Below, piece after piece: positions 22,857 to 34,205 of a DNA stretch of 64,000 bases. The notes below the pieces were generated by a model that was not told the origin of the DNA, did not search any database, and saw nothing but the letters and a program-made list of their open reading frames with translations. Positions within the stretch are counted from its first letter, which is position 1. Each line of letters begins with the position of its first letter. The translations under genes and the position numbers were made by a program. Origin of the DNA: Isoetes taiwanensis (taxonomy: Eukaryota; Streptophyta; Lycopodiopsida; Isoetales; Isoetaceae); assembly GCA_021234155.1 (NCBI GenBank), contig JAJEKV010000072.1:5311620-5375619 (forward strand). Direction: 5' to 3'.

Positions 22857-22860
22857 TGTG
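20303..22860 (+). pseudogene. Plant-type LINE ORF1 (DUF4283-like plus zinc knuckle), interrupted
   Basis: ATG 20303 starts MANFTENPKNSNISKN. Residues at about 150-290 (DKVGVNIQQLWDHLLRLNKG, YLLVECGNSRTANFMLKLG) resemble the DUF4283 domain of plant L1 ORF1. After the insertion the frame resumes at about 21890 with KCYIQLDITKPIPTSIPL and the knuckle CQNCKTRHFIHSKC. A Lys/Asn-rich tail with LQDWIPYTRVNGSKKR follows a frame change at about 22170. Likely an RNA-binding protein of the LINE particle. Confidence 0.75.
21165..21885. repeat. AT-rich insertion with iterated AAGTTAA/TTAACTT motifs
   Basis: About 720 bp dense in TTAAGTTA, TTAACTTAA, AGTTAAGT and close variants on both strands. It separates two parts of one protein (the DUF4283-like region and the zinc knuckle), so it was inserted. 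Subterminal motif iteration is typical of short non-autonomous DNA transposons. I could not define terminal inverted repeats or a target duplication. Confidence 0.5.
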
Positions 22861-24362
22861 ACGTCCCCTACTCACATACGGTGCACTCACCGTATACAAG
22901 CAGGAGTTCAAACCCCATACCAGCTCCATGCTAATATAGGGCCCTCCACGTATCCCTGCAACCTTGAAGAGTTCCAGTGGGAAGAATGAAGGGGTCCTTT
23001 ACCCTGTCTCCCTCAGGGCCTACCTAGCTGCGGAAGCGTAAACATACATGTCAGTAGTACATACATCAACATCATATGACCATCACGAAGGATGGTCCTC
23101 CACATATCTGCATAGACAAGATCAGCACATCACATAGGGAATCCTACCCAAGGCTCAGACTCAAAGGGATGACTGACGGCTTGGGTCTCCAGAGTTCATT
23201 GCAGACAGAATTCATGGCAATGGATTTGGCTGGCATAAGAACATGGCATTGGGTTGTCCACTCCATCCGCCCCTCATGTGCACACTTTGCAGAGTAGGTT
23301 GAAAAGTGTTGGGACCTGACTGTAGCCCGCCGGGTGCATAGCCAAAGGGGCTATTCCTGGGTTACATCTCCCCAGTCTCGATGGGGCAGGTAGGGATCAC
23401 TCCCTCCAGAGATCTACATGCTGACCCAAGGTGACTAGAGGGCCACTGCCCTTATTCGACTTAACCCACTGGAAGGTGAACTCCACCCCACGGGTGTCGA
23501 GCCCATGCCTTACCCACACTCAGTGGCAAGCCATTAGACCTAGTCACTCTGATTCCCGGTAGGCCTTACACACCAGAGGGATCGGTCAAGGGTTAGAACA
23601 CGAACCTCATTCTAAGCCAGTCTGGCCCCTTCACCCACAACCAGGTGGGGTTCTTGTGCACAGGCCGAATTCTAGTAATGCACTAAGAGGGACTAGCTAG
23701 GAGCATCATCTACTAAGCTTTAAGTCTCTACCCCCCTTCCCAATACAATGAGTCCACAGAATGCATCCGTCCATCTTATGAACATAAATAATAAGAACTA
23801 ATCTAATACATAGAGTTAGGTTCTTTAGTTAGAGTCAATCTCAGGATCTACTTGGCTGCTAAGGGCGATTTAATAGGTTAAACCTACTGGTTCGAAGGCT
23901 GGAACAAGGTTTAAGCTATTCAATCGACTAAATACCTGCTCCCTGGTTCACTCCTCTCGATCCGGAAGGCGTCCATGTCCCCTGCTCGCCCGGGATGCGG
24001 TCGAGGGATGATCCGACTAGCCGGGGCACACAGCAGGTCGTGGGAGTTGGAATTGACTCCTCGGTGCCGAATCCGGAGCTCGGAAGGTCTGTGGGCGAAA
24101 AAGGGAATGTTAGGGTTTGATGCCTTATGTAGGCTATCAGTTAGGTTTAGGGTTTTCCATGACCCTTGGTCTACCTTTAATGGGTTAAAGGTCTAAAGGT
24201 GCGCGCATTGCTAAGTGTGCGCACCATTGCAAGTTGCCCCTAGGGCCCTTGCTTGGGTACACGCCGGCAGACACGCCGATTGGGGCGGCATGTATGCAGC
24301 GTGGCGGTGCGACAATATACATCCCGGGGACCGTATCTCTCTTTGTCTTTGGGAACGTCACA
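22857..24362 (-). repeat. 3' LTR of reverse-strand element E
   Basis: On the reverse strand it runs from TGTGACGTTCCC (24362) to ACGTCACA (22857). AAGGTGGGGAGAA (polypurine tract) lies just upstream on that strand at 24363-24375. It closely resembles the LTR at 31609-33119 but is inverted relative to it. Confidence 0.9.
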
Positions 24363-25560
24363 TTCTCCCCACCTTGAAATGATGCTGTCCGCAGCATCGT
24401 GGGTCTCCCCACCTTGGAATCTTCCTAACCTGCAATCAACCTGATGCATACGATATACTACTATAATACTTACACATTTATTAAAATTACCTTAAGGTAA
24501 TATTTTTAAATCATTATTACGCCATTACATTATCAAATAACTTGTCAATTCGTAACTTCTATTAAAACAAGGTACTTATTAGTCTCCGTTATCACAACAT
24601 TTAGTTTATCGCAATTTAACACTTTCATATACAATTATTATTTAAGGTGCTCTTCATTCCTTGCAACACATTCCAACAAAATTTGTGTTGCAAGTCTTCG
24701 CACCTTAAAAATCCTCAGATTAATTTTACAATATCTATAATTACATACTTACTATATCTTAATTATTAGAATTACTCTAAGGTAATGTTTAAGACATTAC
24801 TGTACTATTTCATTATCCAATTAACTTATGATTTCATAACTTAATCCACGCAAGGTAATTATTAACCTTACTTAATACAACATTTAAGTTTATCAAAGTT
24901 TATCAATTTCATACAAAATTTACACTTCTAAGGTACTCTTCATCCCTTGCAACACGTTATAACAAAATTTGTGTTGCAAGTCTTCAATAGTTCGACTTAG
25001 TGGCCCTCCGGGCTCTTATTGGCTGCTTGTCAACACTACGTTATTACCATTTATATTAATTAAAATTTTGGTTATATGGTGACCACCCCACCTATCTACA
25101 TGAATGCATGGCTAATCTCCCGGCGTAGGAAGAGGATGATTCTTCCATCGTGGCCGAGGAGACATCGCCCTATAATGCCTGTATGCCGCTTATGCCTACA
25201 CCTTTAGTTGCCCAACGTGGAGGATAGGTCCTTCCCGTATATGGGGCGTGAAGGCCAGATTCCTCCTATCAAAGCATATATGGGGCTAGAGGTGCTTTTC
25301 CTATCAATGCATTCCTCAATGACCTCCTTTCTCTCGAGGTCGCCTCTTCCGTGGGACGTATAGACTTTCCAAGCGAACCGCCAGCGGTCATGCCTACATT
25401 GACATTACACCACGTCCTAGAGATCACCGTAGTAATCTCATCATCGGTAACAACGCATGCAACACTTACCTCATAGGTTGCATGCGTAGATGATACTTAA
25501 CTAGGCAAGCTATAGATCTACACAAATCGACATGCCTGAGCCAATTTTTTGCTGGCTCCT
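24363..25560 (-). promoter_or_regulatory. 3' noncoding region of E with tandem duplication
   Basis: Contains the doubled polypurine motif with the stem GATGCTG/CAGCATC between the two copies (24380-24400). A unit of about 275 bp is present twice (about 24480-24720 and 24750-24990), each with the GCAACACA...TGTGTTGC-type hairpin. 25100-25560 is the reverse complement of the block following pol in F (63017-63480). No gene. Confidence 0.75.
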
Positions 25561-26050
25561 TTAATGCATGTGATTTACATAATTACCCTAAGGTAATATT
25601 TATGAATTAACATTATCATAGTATCGGATGCATTACTTCCGATAGTACAATTATATTTACTCTAAGCTTTACAATATTTAATTACTTTTAGATCGCGATT
25701 ATTTAAACAATAACCCTGATTTTAGACCTATTGTTACATAGAGAAGGTTTTAATTATCATACACAAGAATTAGATGTGCTTCTTATTCTCTTCCTTGGGT
25801 CTTGCATTACCCTTGGAAGTATATCCCTAAGATGCACTTAAGTATATCCGAATTCTATTTTCTATTTATATTTATAAGGACCCCGAGGTCATATAGCTAT
25901 CCTTGGAAGGAATTTCATCCTTGCGAGGGATTAATTAACATGCTACCTCCATTATCGTTGTTATTTAACTTATTTCGGTATGATACATATACGTACAGTA
26001 ATTTCTATGCAATTATTAGGATCTATATGTAACTTATTTATAAGATACAT
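25561..26050. repeat. AT-rich stretch inserted near the pol end of E
   Basis: Interrupts sequence that is contiguous in F between the chromodomain and the end of pol. Its edge carries CCTAAGGTAAT, also found near 50480 and 24490. It may be a small transposon or displaced 3' noncoding sequence. No coding potential. Confidence 0.4.
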
Positions 26051-29000
26051 TAAAGCTTATAATGCATGCACACGCCTTACCTAAGGCTAGAATGCATCCA
26101 CCCATTGAGCCGGCGTCGAGTAATTTGGAGATGACTTGGTCGTTGCGTTGCTCCCATAGTTTTGCTCCATTCCTTGGTGTAGTTAGCTACTACGTCGGTC
26201 TCGCACGTTGATTCCACCTGAGCACTAAGGTATCTATCTATTTTACGCTCTATTCGCTTCGGCCATTGCCGGAGTGAACTCTATTCTACGGGTCGGTCAA
26301 TTCGATGCAAGTGCGTTCAATCATAAGATTGAGCCCTCCCACTTTCTTCGAAAAGAAAATGGTCCTGCACCCCTTCAATGACATTGTACACAACGTCATA
26401 TCTATTCTCCCCCCTTAAGAGGTTATACGCTTCTTACTTAGCGCATTAATTTACTAGCCTTAGCTGACATATATAATCATCTAAGATGGATGCACATATT
26501 ATGTTATCATTTATTTCAATATAGTTATGGGTTACCTACTTACTTAGAACGATTCTAAACCACAAGGTTTTGTCATCATGACAATTCCTTTTGTCTCAAA
26601 AGACTATTTGATTACTATAATTGTTATTTTAGATGTATCTTACATGTACTATTCTTTTATATTCTAGAGATTCCCCCTTTCTTAGTTATTTAAACTCTTG
26701 GAATATTCCTACCAATCGAATTGATGTCATCGTAACAAGTTGGCCGGACTTGTTAGATTACTTCTTTTCTTTCGGTTGGATTATTCTTTCGGAGGTACTA
26801 GATTTATACATGGTCAACAATTATCCTAGTAATGATTCCTTCTTAGCGAGGTGATCAATCTCACCAAGTGGTTTCAATATGTTGGATGTCTGTTAACAAT
26901 CGTGTATAATTTTAGTTACTCCTATGCATTTCCTTCCCAATACTTGACGCTTAGATCAATATTGGGGCAATCCTTTCAGCGAGAATATCTGAAAATGCCT
27001 TCTAATCCCAATATGGATGTTACCGTCCATACAGTTAACCTACTAGGCTCCATGGCCTTAGATGCTTGAGCTTGCTAGAAGCTCATCCACTCGTTGCCTG
27101 CTTGAAGTAGCAAGGTGACGTTCTTCCGAGTCGCTCGATACTTCAGTCTCCTTGACGGTGGCTCCTCTTTGATGTAGAGGTTGACTTTGTTCGTTAGAAG
27201 CCTCTCATTGCTGGTGGCTTTGATAGTGTAGTTGATCGCTTGAAATCTTCCATGCCGCTTTTCAAAAGCCTGAAGGTGGTGCCGTTGAAGAAGATCTTTC
27301 ATCTTTAACTCTTTGTCTTGGCAGCTAAAGGATGACTCTGTATCCGATATTGTTTCTTCGACTCCATCGACGTCTCATACATCGAGTCCTCTTGTTGCCC
27401 GAAGAGTGTTGAGGATGTTGATTGCTTCACCCCTGCAAATTGCCTGACATCTCTTCCTTTGATCTGTTACGCTATGGGGGGGAATAACAAGGGAACTATA
27501 TATGCAAAGCATATAACTTACATAATTACAATTACTACTAGAGCTATTAGGTCCCCCTTGTGCCTCCCTCCGAGTTGCACACCTACTCCTTGGCAATGTC
27601 ATCGGCGTTCCTCCCGGTGCAATGGTGTTGACGATCCATATCCTCCTATTTGTACGTCAGCTCGTACTCCGGGGTAACTTGTTGATGTACTTGGGCCCTC
27701 CGATGTTTGTCGGCTATGGCACAACACGCTTTGCATCACGTTCTAACTAAAGGTGTGGTGGTCGTTGATGCTTCGACATTTCGGTGGCTTCACGATCCTC
27801 GTTTCTCGGCAGTAATCGTTCCCCTTCATGATACTTGAAGCTATTTGAAGGCGCCTCTTGAGGTCGTCTTGCGATTCCTTTGGCTATACTCCTCCGGAGT
27901 TGTGCTCTTCTTCTCTTGCTTGTTCTTTGAATCGCCCATCCTTGGGTTCACCAAGTTGCATGCAAGTCCGCGTGCAAGTCATCGGCTTCGCCTCGCTTAG
28001 TTGCTTCTCCATCGAAGTTCCAAACTTCCTTGTTTGATCCCTCGATCACATGGCTTGACGTTGTCACGTTCCACTATGTCGTTCTTCTTGTCTTGAGGTA
28101 CCTTCCCGTGGCTTTGATTGTGCTTTCGTCGGTTTTGATCCTCCCGTTGCCTCTAGGAGCTCGTGGAAGAAGTCGGTTGCTAGCACTTCTCCAGCTTTCA
28201 GTTCCTGACCTTTGTCCCTCTATGCATGTCGGTCTCTCTGGCAAGTAAAGCATCATGGCTCTCCTCCCCACTGGCTATATTGTCGGGATGATGGATTATT
28301 ATATCTGCACAAGACTTGACCCTTGAGTTGAAGGAGTACCGCTTTAAATATACTCCCATTGTTGAATAGCCCGGCTATTATCTTGAACTCTCTTTTTGCC
28401 AAGGTGCTTCAGTTGCTATCCTTGTCGTTAAGGTGTCAATGCTTCTACCTTGGGGCGTTTGGCGTGCCACATGCCCGAGGTATGATCGGCTTCTTCTCTT
28501 CTAATTCTTGGTAGGATTACGGCACGAAGCCATCACCTAGTTGTTGAAGGCATATCTCCTTGTCGCAGTGGCTTTCGTAAGTGCATCTCCATCTAATACA
28601 CGTGTCATAGCGCATCACCCTATATTACCACAAGGTGGAATTATGGTTGTCGAGATGTTGCCTTCTTAGTTGGCTCGTTGTTGTGGGCGTTCCTCCTATT
28701 GTTGAGGCCACTTTCGTGTCATAAGTTCGTCAAGTGTTGTTGCTTTGTCACAAGAGGTAGTGTTGCGTCCCCGACGATGTCCCAGTGCAGCGTTGATGAT
28801 CTTGACATGACCGGTGTTGTCTTTTGTTCTGACATTGGGTGGACGAGCAGTCTTCTACTTGAGGGCACTTCCGGAAGTATTTGGAGTCGAAGGTTTGCTT
28901 GGCCTCCGATCGTTTCTCCCTCGTACTTGCTCTTCCATTTTGATCTTGGGCTATTGTTGTGCTTCCTTGCTTCCTCTTTTGGTAGTCGAAGTGAAGGAGC

Positions 29001-30027
29001 TTCCTGATCTAAGTGCTAAATCCATAAAACATGATTTGTACTCATGTTTCTCCACTATATCTGTGAACATCCGAGGTATACAATACACATATACGCATTT
29101 ACATTGGGATTTTAATTCATCCACTTTTCCAAAACAACTACGAAGATCTACTTAAATGTTTATACTCCTTTAGGGTTTCCCCCTCCTCCTATCACGTTTG
29201 ATTCTTCGGTTTTATTTGCATCTTCTTCGCTTACGGTTGACTCGGGATTCCTTGAGACCGCTACTATTGTTGAGCTTCATGTCTGATCCGAGTTCATCAC
29301 GCTAGTTCTGCGAAGAGTGTTTGTCGATGTGATCCCTTGAGAAAGATGCTCCTCCTTAATGTGTATATTCGCCGTGAGGAATCGCGGTGACCGCTCAACA
29401 TCCCTACATGCGGTGTCGCGTTGCAAGGTTGCCGTTGTCGCGGTGCCGTTGATCGCTTGAGTAGGATCACCCGGCTGTTGCAATCAACCATTCTTGAATA
29501 TCTTGAAGCTCGAGATCGTGGGTGGTGGGCGCATTGTCATTCCTTCAGCGGGTTGAATTTCGAGAGTGCAACTCCCCGCTTGGGCTTTGCTCCATTCCGA
29601 GGTGCCTCTCTTGTGCCCGGAAGTGTGATCATCTTCATTGCACCTATCATAGCTCCTTTTGGCGCCTTTGCGTGATTTGTACCTCTTTGGCTAGGTCGTC
29701 TCCTCCGTCCTTTGGGTCCTATCCATTCGAAGTCTCGTGACTCTGGGTGGCGTAGTAAGGTCGTCCTTCCTTTGGTTTCTAGGTGTTTCTGGGTCCGGAA
29801 TTCTTGTTCGAGCAGAATATGCTCCCTCCTTGATCTTGCCCCTAATGCTGATACAGGCCTTCAAATCGGAGATGTTCCTTCCCTGATATGCGTCTCCTCC
29901 CCCTCATGGTCTCCTACTTTTTGGAACCGATGAAAGTTCTCCTGCTGGTGCAAGGGTTCCAGCTTGTCCTGGTCAGCCTTAGGTGCTTTGTGGTTGCGTA
30001 GCTTGGTTGCTCCTTTTGTTGACATTG
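26051..30027 (-). pseudogene. Decayed gag-pol of element E
   Basis: At about 26110-26240 the reverse strand aligns with the end of pol in F (chromodomain and GKVISEEIGSG region), seen as LWEQRNDQVISKLLDAGS. Upstream, only short open segments remain, for example one at about 29330-29400 with HIKEEHLSQGI that may match the [13 protein letters not shown] part of reverse transcriptase. A frame from ATG 30027 (MSTKGATKLRNHKAPKADQ) could be a gag start. Assignment of the middle (26300-29300) rests on position only. Confidence 0.45.
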
Positions 30028-30048
30028 CATGACACACAACTAACATTA

Positions 30049-30467
30049 TTAACACACAACTAACATTATTAACACAAACCATTGCATTTGACACATTTAA
30101 ATTAAAATCCCCCTTAAACCCCCTTTGGTTTGGGTGCATATTCACACGGGGGGTTACTTCGGGCAACGAGAGCTATCGGATGGGCATATTTGCCCTTTAT
30201 TCCAAGATCTGGACCGTACATAGCGATCCTCGTTTGTGGGGTATGCATGTACAAGTTTTTGTATACTGTATATTAAGGTTTGTAAAATACTATAAGGTTT
30301 GAGAGAATGTACTTAATGGTTTTAATTTTGTACATGTATTGTAAATTCGCTGCCCTACGTAACCCCCCGTGTGAATATGCACCCAAACCAAAGGGGGTTT
30401 AAGGGGGATTTTAATTTAAATGTGTCAAATGCAATGGTTTGTGTTAATAATGTTAGTTGTGTGTTAA
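30049..30467. mobile_element. Fold-back / MITE-like element with 109-bp inverted repeats
   Basis: Arms 30049-30157 and 30359-30467 are inverted copies with, as far as I can check by eye, no mismatch (for example AACCCCCCGTGTGAATATG against CATATTCACACGGGGGGTT). The loop of about 200 bp has no ORF. On the left, a 20-bp block (ACACACAACTAACATTATTA) is tandemly duplicated. A TTA or TAA target duplication is possible but not certain. Near-perfect arms suggest recent insertion. Confidence 0.85.
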
Positions 30468-31055
30468 CTAAAAATTTTTTTGGCCCCTTCGGGGCCTTCA
30501 GGATGGTGTAGAGGTGTAGATATAGACATTACCTAATACTCTAATGATGGATGGTATATCATAGCCTCATAAATGTAACAAACTAGAGGTGCTCAAATTA
30601 TGGAAACGAAAACATTGCATAGAATTAGACATATGTAATATTATACGAATACCAATATTAATACATGAGGTAGCCACTCAAGAACCAAGCATGGTTCAGT
30701 TCTTCCCATTTCCACAACAGACCATGATATGTGTACAAGGCACCCACTTAGCGCTGCCTTCTCTTGCAAGATAACTCAGAAGATGAAGAAAGCGGTTGTC
30801 AATTAACCATAAGAATTGGAAATCCTAAGGCATCTTCACCCCCTTCCTGTTCACCGCATTACTTGGCATGCAAGCCATTGCCCATGCTACAGTTAGAGTA
30901 GCTTGAAACAAAAGGGAAAACCCAAAGATGCTGCAGTCTTCCAAGCCCAAAACCCATGAGCCAGCAGAAAAGCTGGATGGCAATCACCAAAAACTTCCTA
31001 AGATGAGAGAACTCAAGCCATGCCTCCAAGTCTATAGAAGCATGGCCAATCTGTG
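30468..31055. other. No recognised feature
   Basis: A reverse-strand frame at 30859-31125 is open but resembles nothing I know and overlaps the broken end of the helicase fragment. Confidence 0.3.
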
Positions 31056-31119
31056 CTACAGCAGCATCCGTCTGTGGTAGTTCTCTGTACCAAATAGACC
31101 CCACCGGATGACAAAACAA

Positions 31120-31450
31120 TGACACAGCTTTTCAAAACAATGTATTTCATCAACAATGACATGGCTTACACCACTCAAGGTTGGATCTCCTAAAAGCCGC
31201 CTCAACAAAATCCCCATCATAGAGAAAAGCAAATCTGTATTTCTTCCTTTCATTCCTTCTAAACGTACTTCATAAGCTTGCAAGTAATCAATCTTAGACA
31301 GAACAGCAGAAGATGTTTATGAACGTAAAAAAAACTCTTACCGAATCTCCTATAGCTTCCCCTCTTTCTGCAGCTACCTTTCCTGAAATAGAAATGACTG
31401 ATATGCGCCTGGGCTGTGTACAGATTATTAATCATCAGAAATGTGCGGCT
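31120..31450 (-). pseudogene. DExH-box RNA helicase gene fragment (two exons)
   Basis: Reverse strand. The upstream exon (about 31450 to 31345) reads [16 protein letters not shown] then [13 protein letters not shown], followed by GTAAGAG. The next exon (from about 31279) reads [44 protein letters not shown]. These are motifs Ia, Ib and II (DEIH) of plant DExH helicases of the DHX36/DHX9-like group, with an intron where such genes have one. After DEIH the expected sequence is lost, and no motif I or motifs III-VI are found. It is a truncated, probably captured or broken host gene. Confidence 0.8.
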
Positions 31451-31608
31451 CTTATCTTCGTGAATCAATTGAGTCAGATAGGTCAATGAGTGGTTGAGAA
31501 GGTGGGGGATCAAAAGTGATAGGATGAATGGAAATAGGCACAGTAGAGGGCAGATTTACAACTGTGGATGGATCCACCATAATGTCTGCAACATTGTCAT
31601 TTAGATGA

Positions 31609-33119
31609 TGTGACGTTCCAGCCATATATCGGTCCGGGGCGTATATTATGCTGCACGAATCGCCACGTACATCTGCGTCCCAATCGGCGTTAATGCGACG
31701 TATACCCAAGCAAGGGCGCCCTAGGGGGCAACTTGCAATGGTGCGCACACTTAGCAATGCGCGCACCTTTAGACCTTTAACCCATTAAAGGTAGACCAAG
31801 GGTCATGGAAAACCCTAAACCTAACTGATAGCCTACATAAGGCATCAAACCCTAACATTCCCTTTTTCGCCCACAGACCTTCCGAGCTCCGATTCGCGCG
31901 CCTGAGGAGTCAATTCCAACTCCCACGATCTGCCTGTGCGCCCCAGCTAGTCAGATCATCCCTCCGACCGCATCCCGAAGCAGAACAGGGACATGGACGC
32001 CTTCGGATCGAGAGGAGTGAACCAGGGAGCAGGTATTTAGTCGATTGAATAGCTTAAACCTTGTTCCAGCCTTCGAACCAGTAGGTTTAACCTATTAAAT
32101 CGCCCTTAGCAGCCAAGTAGATCCTGAGATTGACTCTAACTAAAGAACCTAACTCTATGTATTAGATTAGTTCTTATTATTTATGTTCATAAGATGGACG
32201 GATGCATTCTGTGGACTCATTGTATTGGGAAGGGGGGTAGAGACTTAAAGCTTAGTAGATGATGCTCCTAGCTAGTCCCTCTTAGTGCATTACTAGAATT
32301 CGGCCTGTGCACAAGAACCCCACCTGGTTGTGGGTGAAGGGGCCAGACTGGCTTAGAATGAGGTTAGGTGTTCTCGACCCTTGACCCGATCCCTCCTGTG
32401 TGTAAGGCCTCACCGGGGATCGGAGTGACTAGGTCTAATGGCTTGCCACCGAGTGTGGGTAAGGCATGGGCTCGACACCCGTGGGGTGGAGTTCACCTTC
32501 CAAAGGTTAAGTCGAATAAAGGGCGTGTGGCCCTTGGGGCAAAGATGTAGATCTCTGGAGGGAGTGATCCCTACCGCCCCATCGGGGACTGGGGAGATGT
32601 AACCCGGGAATAGCCCCTTTGGCTATGCACCCTGCGCTCTGATCGAGTCCCAACACTTTTCAGCCTACTCGCAAAGTGTGCACGGGGAGGCGGATGGAGT
32701 GGACAACCCAATGCCATGTTCTTATGCCGACCAAATCCATTGCCATGAATTACATGCGCAATGAACTCAGACCCCAAGCCGTCAGTCATCCCTTTGAGTC
32801 TGAGCCTTGGGTAGGATTCCCTATGTGATGTGCTGATCTTGTCTATGCAGATATGTGGAGGACCATCCTTCGTGATGGTCATATGATGTTGATGTATGTA
32901 CTACTGACATGTATGTTTACGCTTCCGCAGCTAGGTAGGCCTTGAGGGAGACAGGGTAAAGGACCCCTTCATTCTTCCCACTGGAACTCTTCAAGGTTGC
33001 AGTGATACGTGGAGGGCCCTATATTAGCATGGAGCTGGTATGGGGGATGAACTCCTGTTTGTATATGATGAGTGCACTGTATGTGAGTAGGAGACGCTGA
33101 TGTGAGTAGGAGACGCTGA
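31609..33119 (+). repeat. 5' LTR of chromovirus D
   Basis: Starts TGTGACGTTCCAGCC and ends in a damaged terminus: TGTGAGTAGGAGACGCTGA occurs twice in tandem (about 33083-33119) where other copies have GAGTAGGGGACGTCACA. The downstream sequence matches the 5' internal region of B, so this is a 5' LTR and not a solo LTR. Most ORFs inside it are shadows. Confidence 0.85.
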
Positions 33120-33463
33120 TCCAAAACAGCTCGAAAAGTCATAAAAATTTAAAAAAATAACTTGGTAATTCGAATTTTAGCCTAGGAATTAGCTAGATTA
33201 GTCTAGTTTTTCAATCTATTTGAACCTCATCTTAAAAGGATTCGCACGGTAGCGGGAATTGAACCTCCCACCCACAGGGTTGAACCCCCCCCAAACCCGC
33301 GGTAGCGGCATCGTTTGTGTTTGAATTATAATTCTTAATTAGATTTAAGCTTTAATAATGTTAGATAATATTAATGGCTAAGCCTTAGCCTTAGACTTAG
33401 AACCAAGACCCTTAAGCTAGATAGAGACAACATCGTGATAGACACCAGGACTCCGATCGACAT

Positions 33464-33706
33464 GATGCGCACCAAACAGACCGCTCGACTTTCTCGACAA
33501 AGCGCGAAGCAGCCCCGAGGCCAAGGAGGCCGAAGGAAACAAGAAGAGGAGAGGGCGAACGAGGCCAGGCCAAGGCTCAAGAGGCAAAGAGCTGGGTCCA
33601 ACATTTTGAAGACTCAACATCTTGCCTTTATTCCGCATAAAAGCGAGTAACCCTCATGAGGAAGGACATGCAATTAGCTAATTTAATTAAGGGAGATCCC
33701 CAGTAG
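33464..33706 (+). pseudogene. Histone H3-like gene of D, internally deleted
   Basis: MMRTKQTARLSRQSAKQPRG at 33464 matches the H3 tail (MARTKQTARKSTGGKAPR) including RTKQTAR, Ser and a following Lys...Pro-Arg. A short basic segment follows. The C-terminal H3 piece lies in another frame at 33641-33706: KRVTLMRKDMQLANLIKGD then a stop. KRVTLMRKD is the form usual in plant CENH3. The alpha-1/alpha-2 part of the fold is missing, so no histone can form from this copy. Small size relative to A and B shows loss of most of the linker and the front of the fold. Confidence 0.88.
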
Positions 33707-33847
33707 ATATGTTGTAAATAATCAATAATTTTGTTAATACATGATAATTTTGAGTAGTTTATGTGTCAAATCTTGCTTAATTAGGACGAGTTAGCAAGTA
33801 GTAGTTTTTATTTTAGTAAAATAGGATATTCTCGGACCAAAAGTGTG

Positions 33848-34130
33848 ATGTCTCACATTTCGCGCCTTGTCAAGAAACTAAAGTTTAGTTTTTGAGCGAG
33901 GCAACACATCAGACCTTCATACCTAGACCATGTCCAAACTAGACCAAAACACCTCCAGATTGACCAAGTAAGGGGTCCATTCTGCCTAACTCGAGGAGAC
34001 TAGCATGAATAGACCCTTAGATCACCCAAATTGGACAAGTTTAACCCAATTTACAGCCAATGTCTCACAGCTCGCGCCTGGTCAAAGAACTAAACTTTAG
34101 TTTTTGAGCAGGGCGCAACCTGTGAGACCT
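33848..34130. repeat. Two palindromic units downstream of the H3-like gene of D
   Basis: Units start at 33850 and 34062 (212 bp apart). The second has outer arms GTCTCACAG (34062-34070) and CTGTGAGAC (34120-34128). Inner palindromes are AAACTAAAGTTTAGTTT (first) and AACTAAACTTTAGTT (second). They occupy the same position relative to the gene as in B and A. Confidence 0.8.
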
Positions 34131-34205
34131 CCAAACTTTGAACCACCATAACTTGAGCTACAGAGCTCCAAATCGCCTGAAATTTGTTGCAATAGGACCG
34201 TTAGA

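Larger units (their letters stand above)
22857..30027 (-). mobile_element. Gypsy element E on the reverse strand (5' end missing, decayed)
   Basis: 3' LTR, conserved 3' noncoding region and a recognisable pol end are present; upstream coding is heavily decayed. No 5' LTR is seen before the fold-back element at 30049. The 4.5 kb between the pol end and 30027 fits gag-pol only, with no trace of an H3-like gene. Confidence 0.65.
31609..34205 (+). mobile_element. Chromovirus D, 5' part only
   Basis: LTR, 5' noncoding region, shortened H3-like gene and two palindromic units; similarity to B ends at about 34205 (matching about 45310). gag-pol and the 3' LTR are absent. No primer site is readable at the damaged LTR end. 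Confidence 0.8.

Noticed and set aside
24480-24990. CRISPR-like array
   Set aside because: Only two long degenerate repeats without spacers; plant retrotransposon noncoding DNA.
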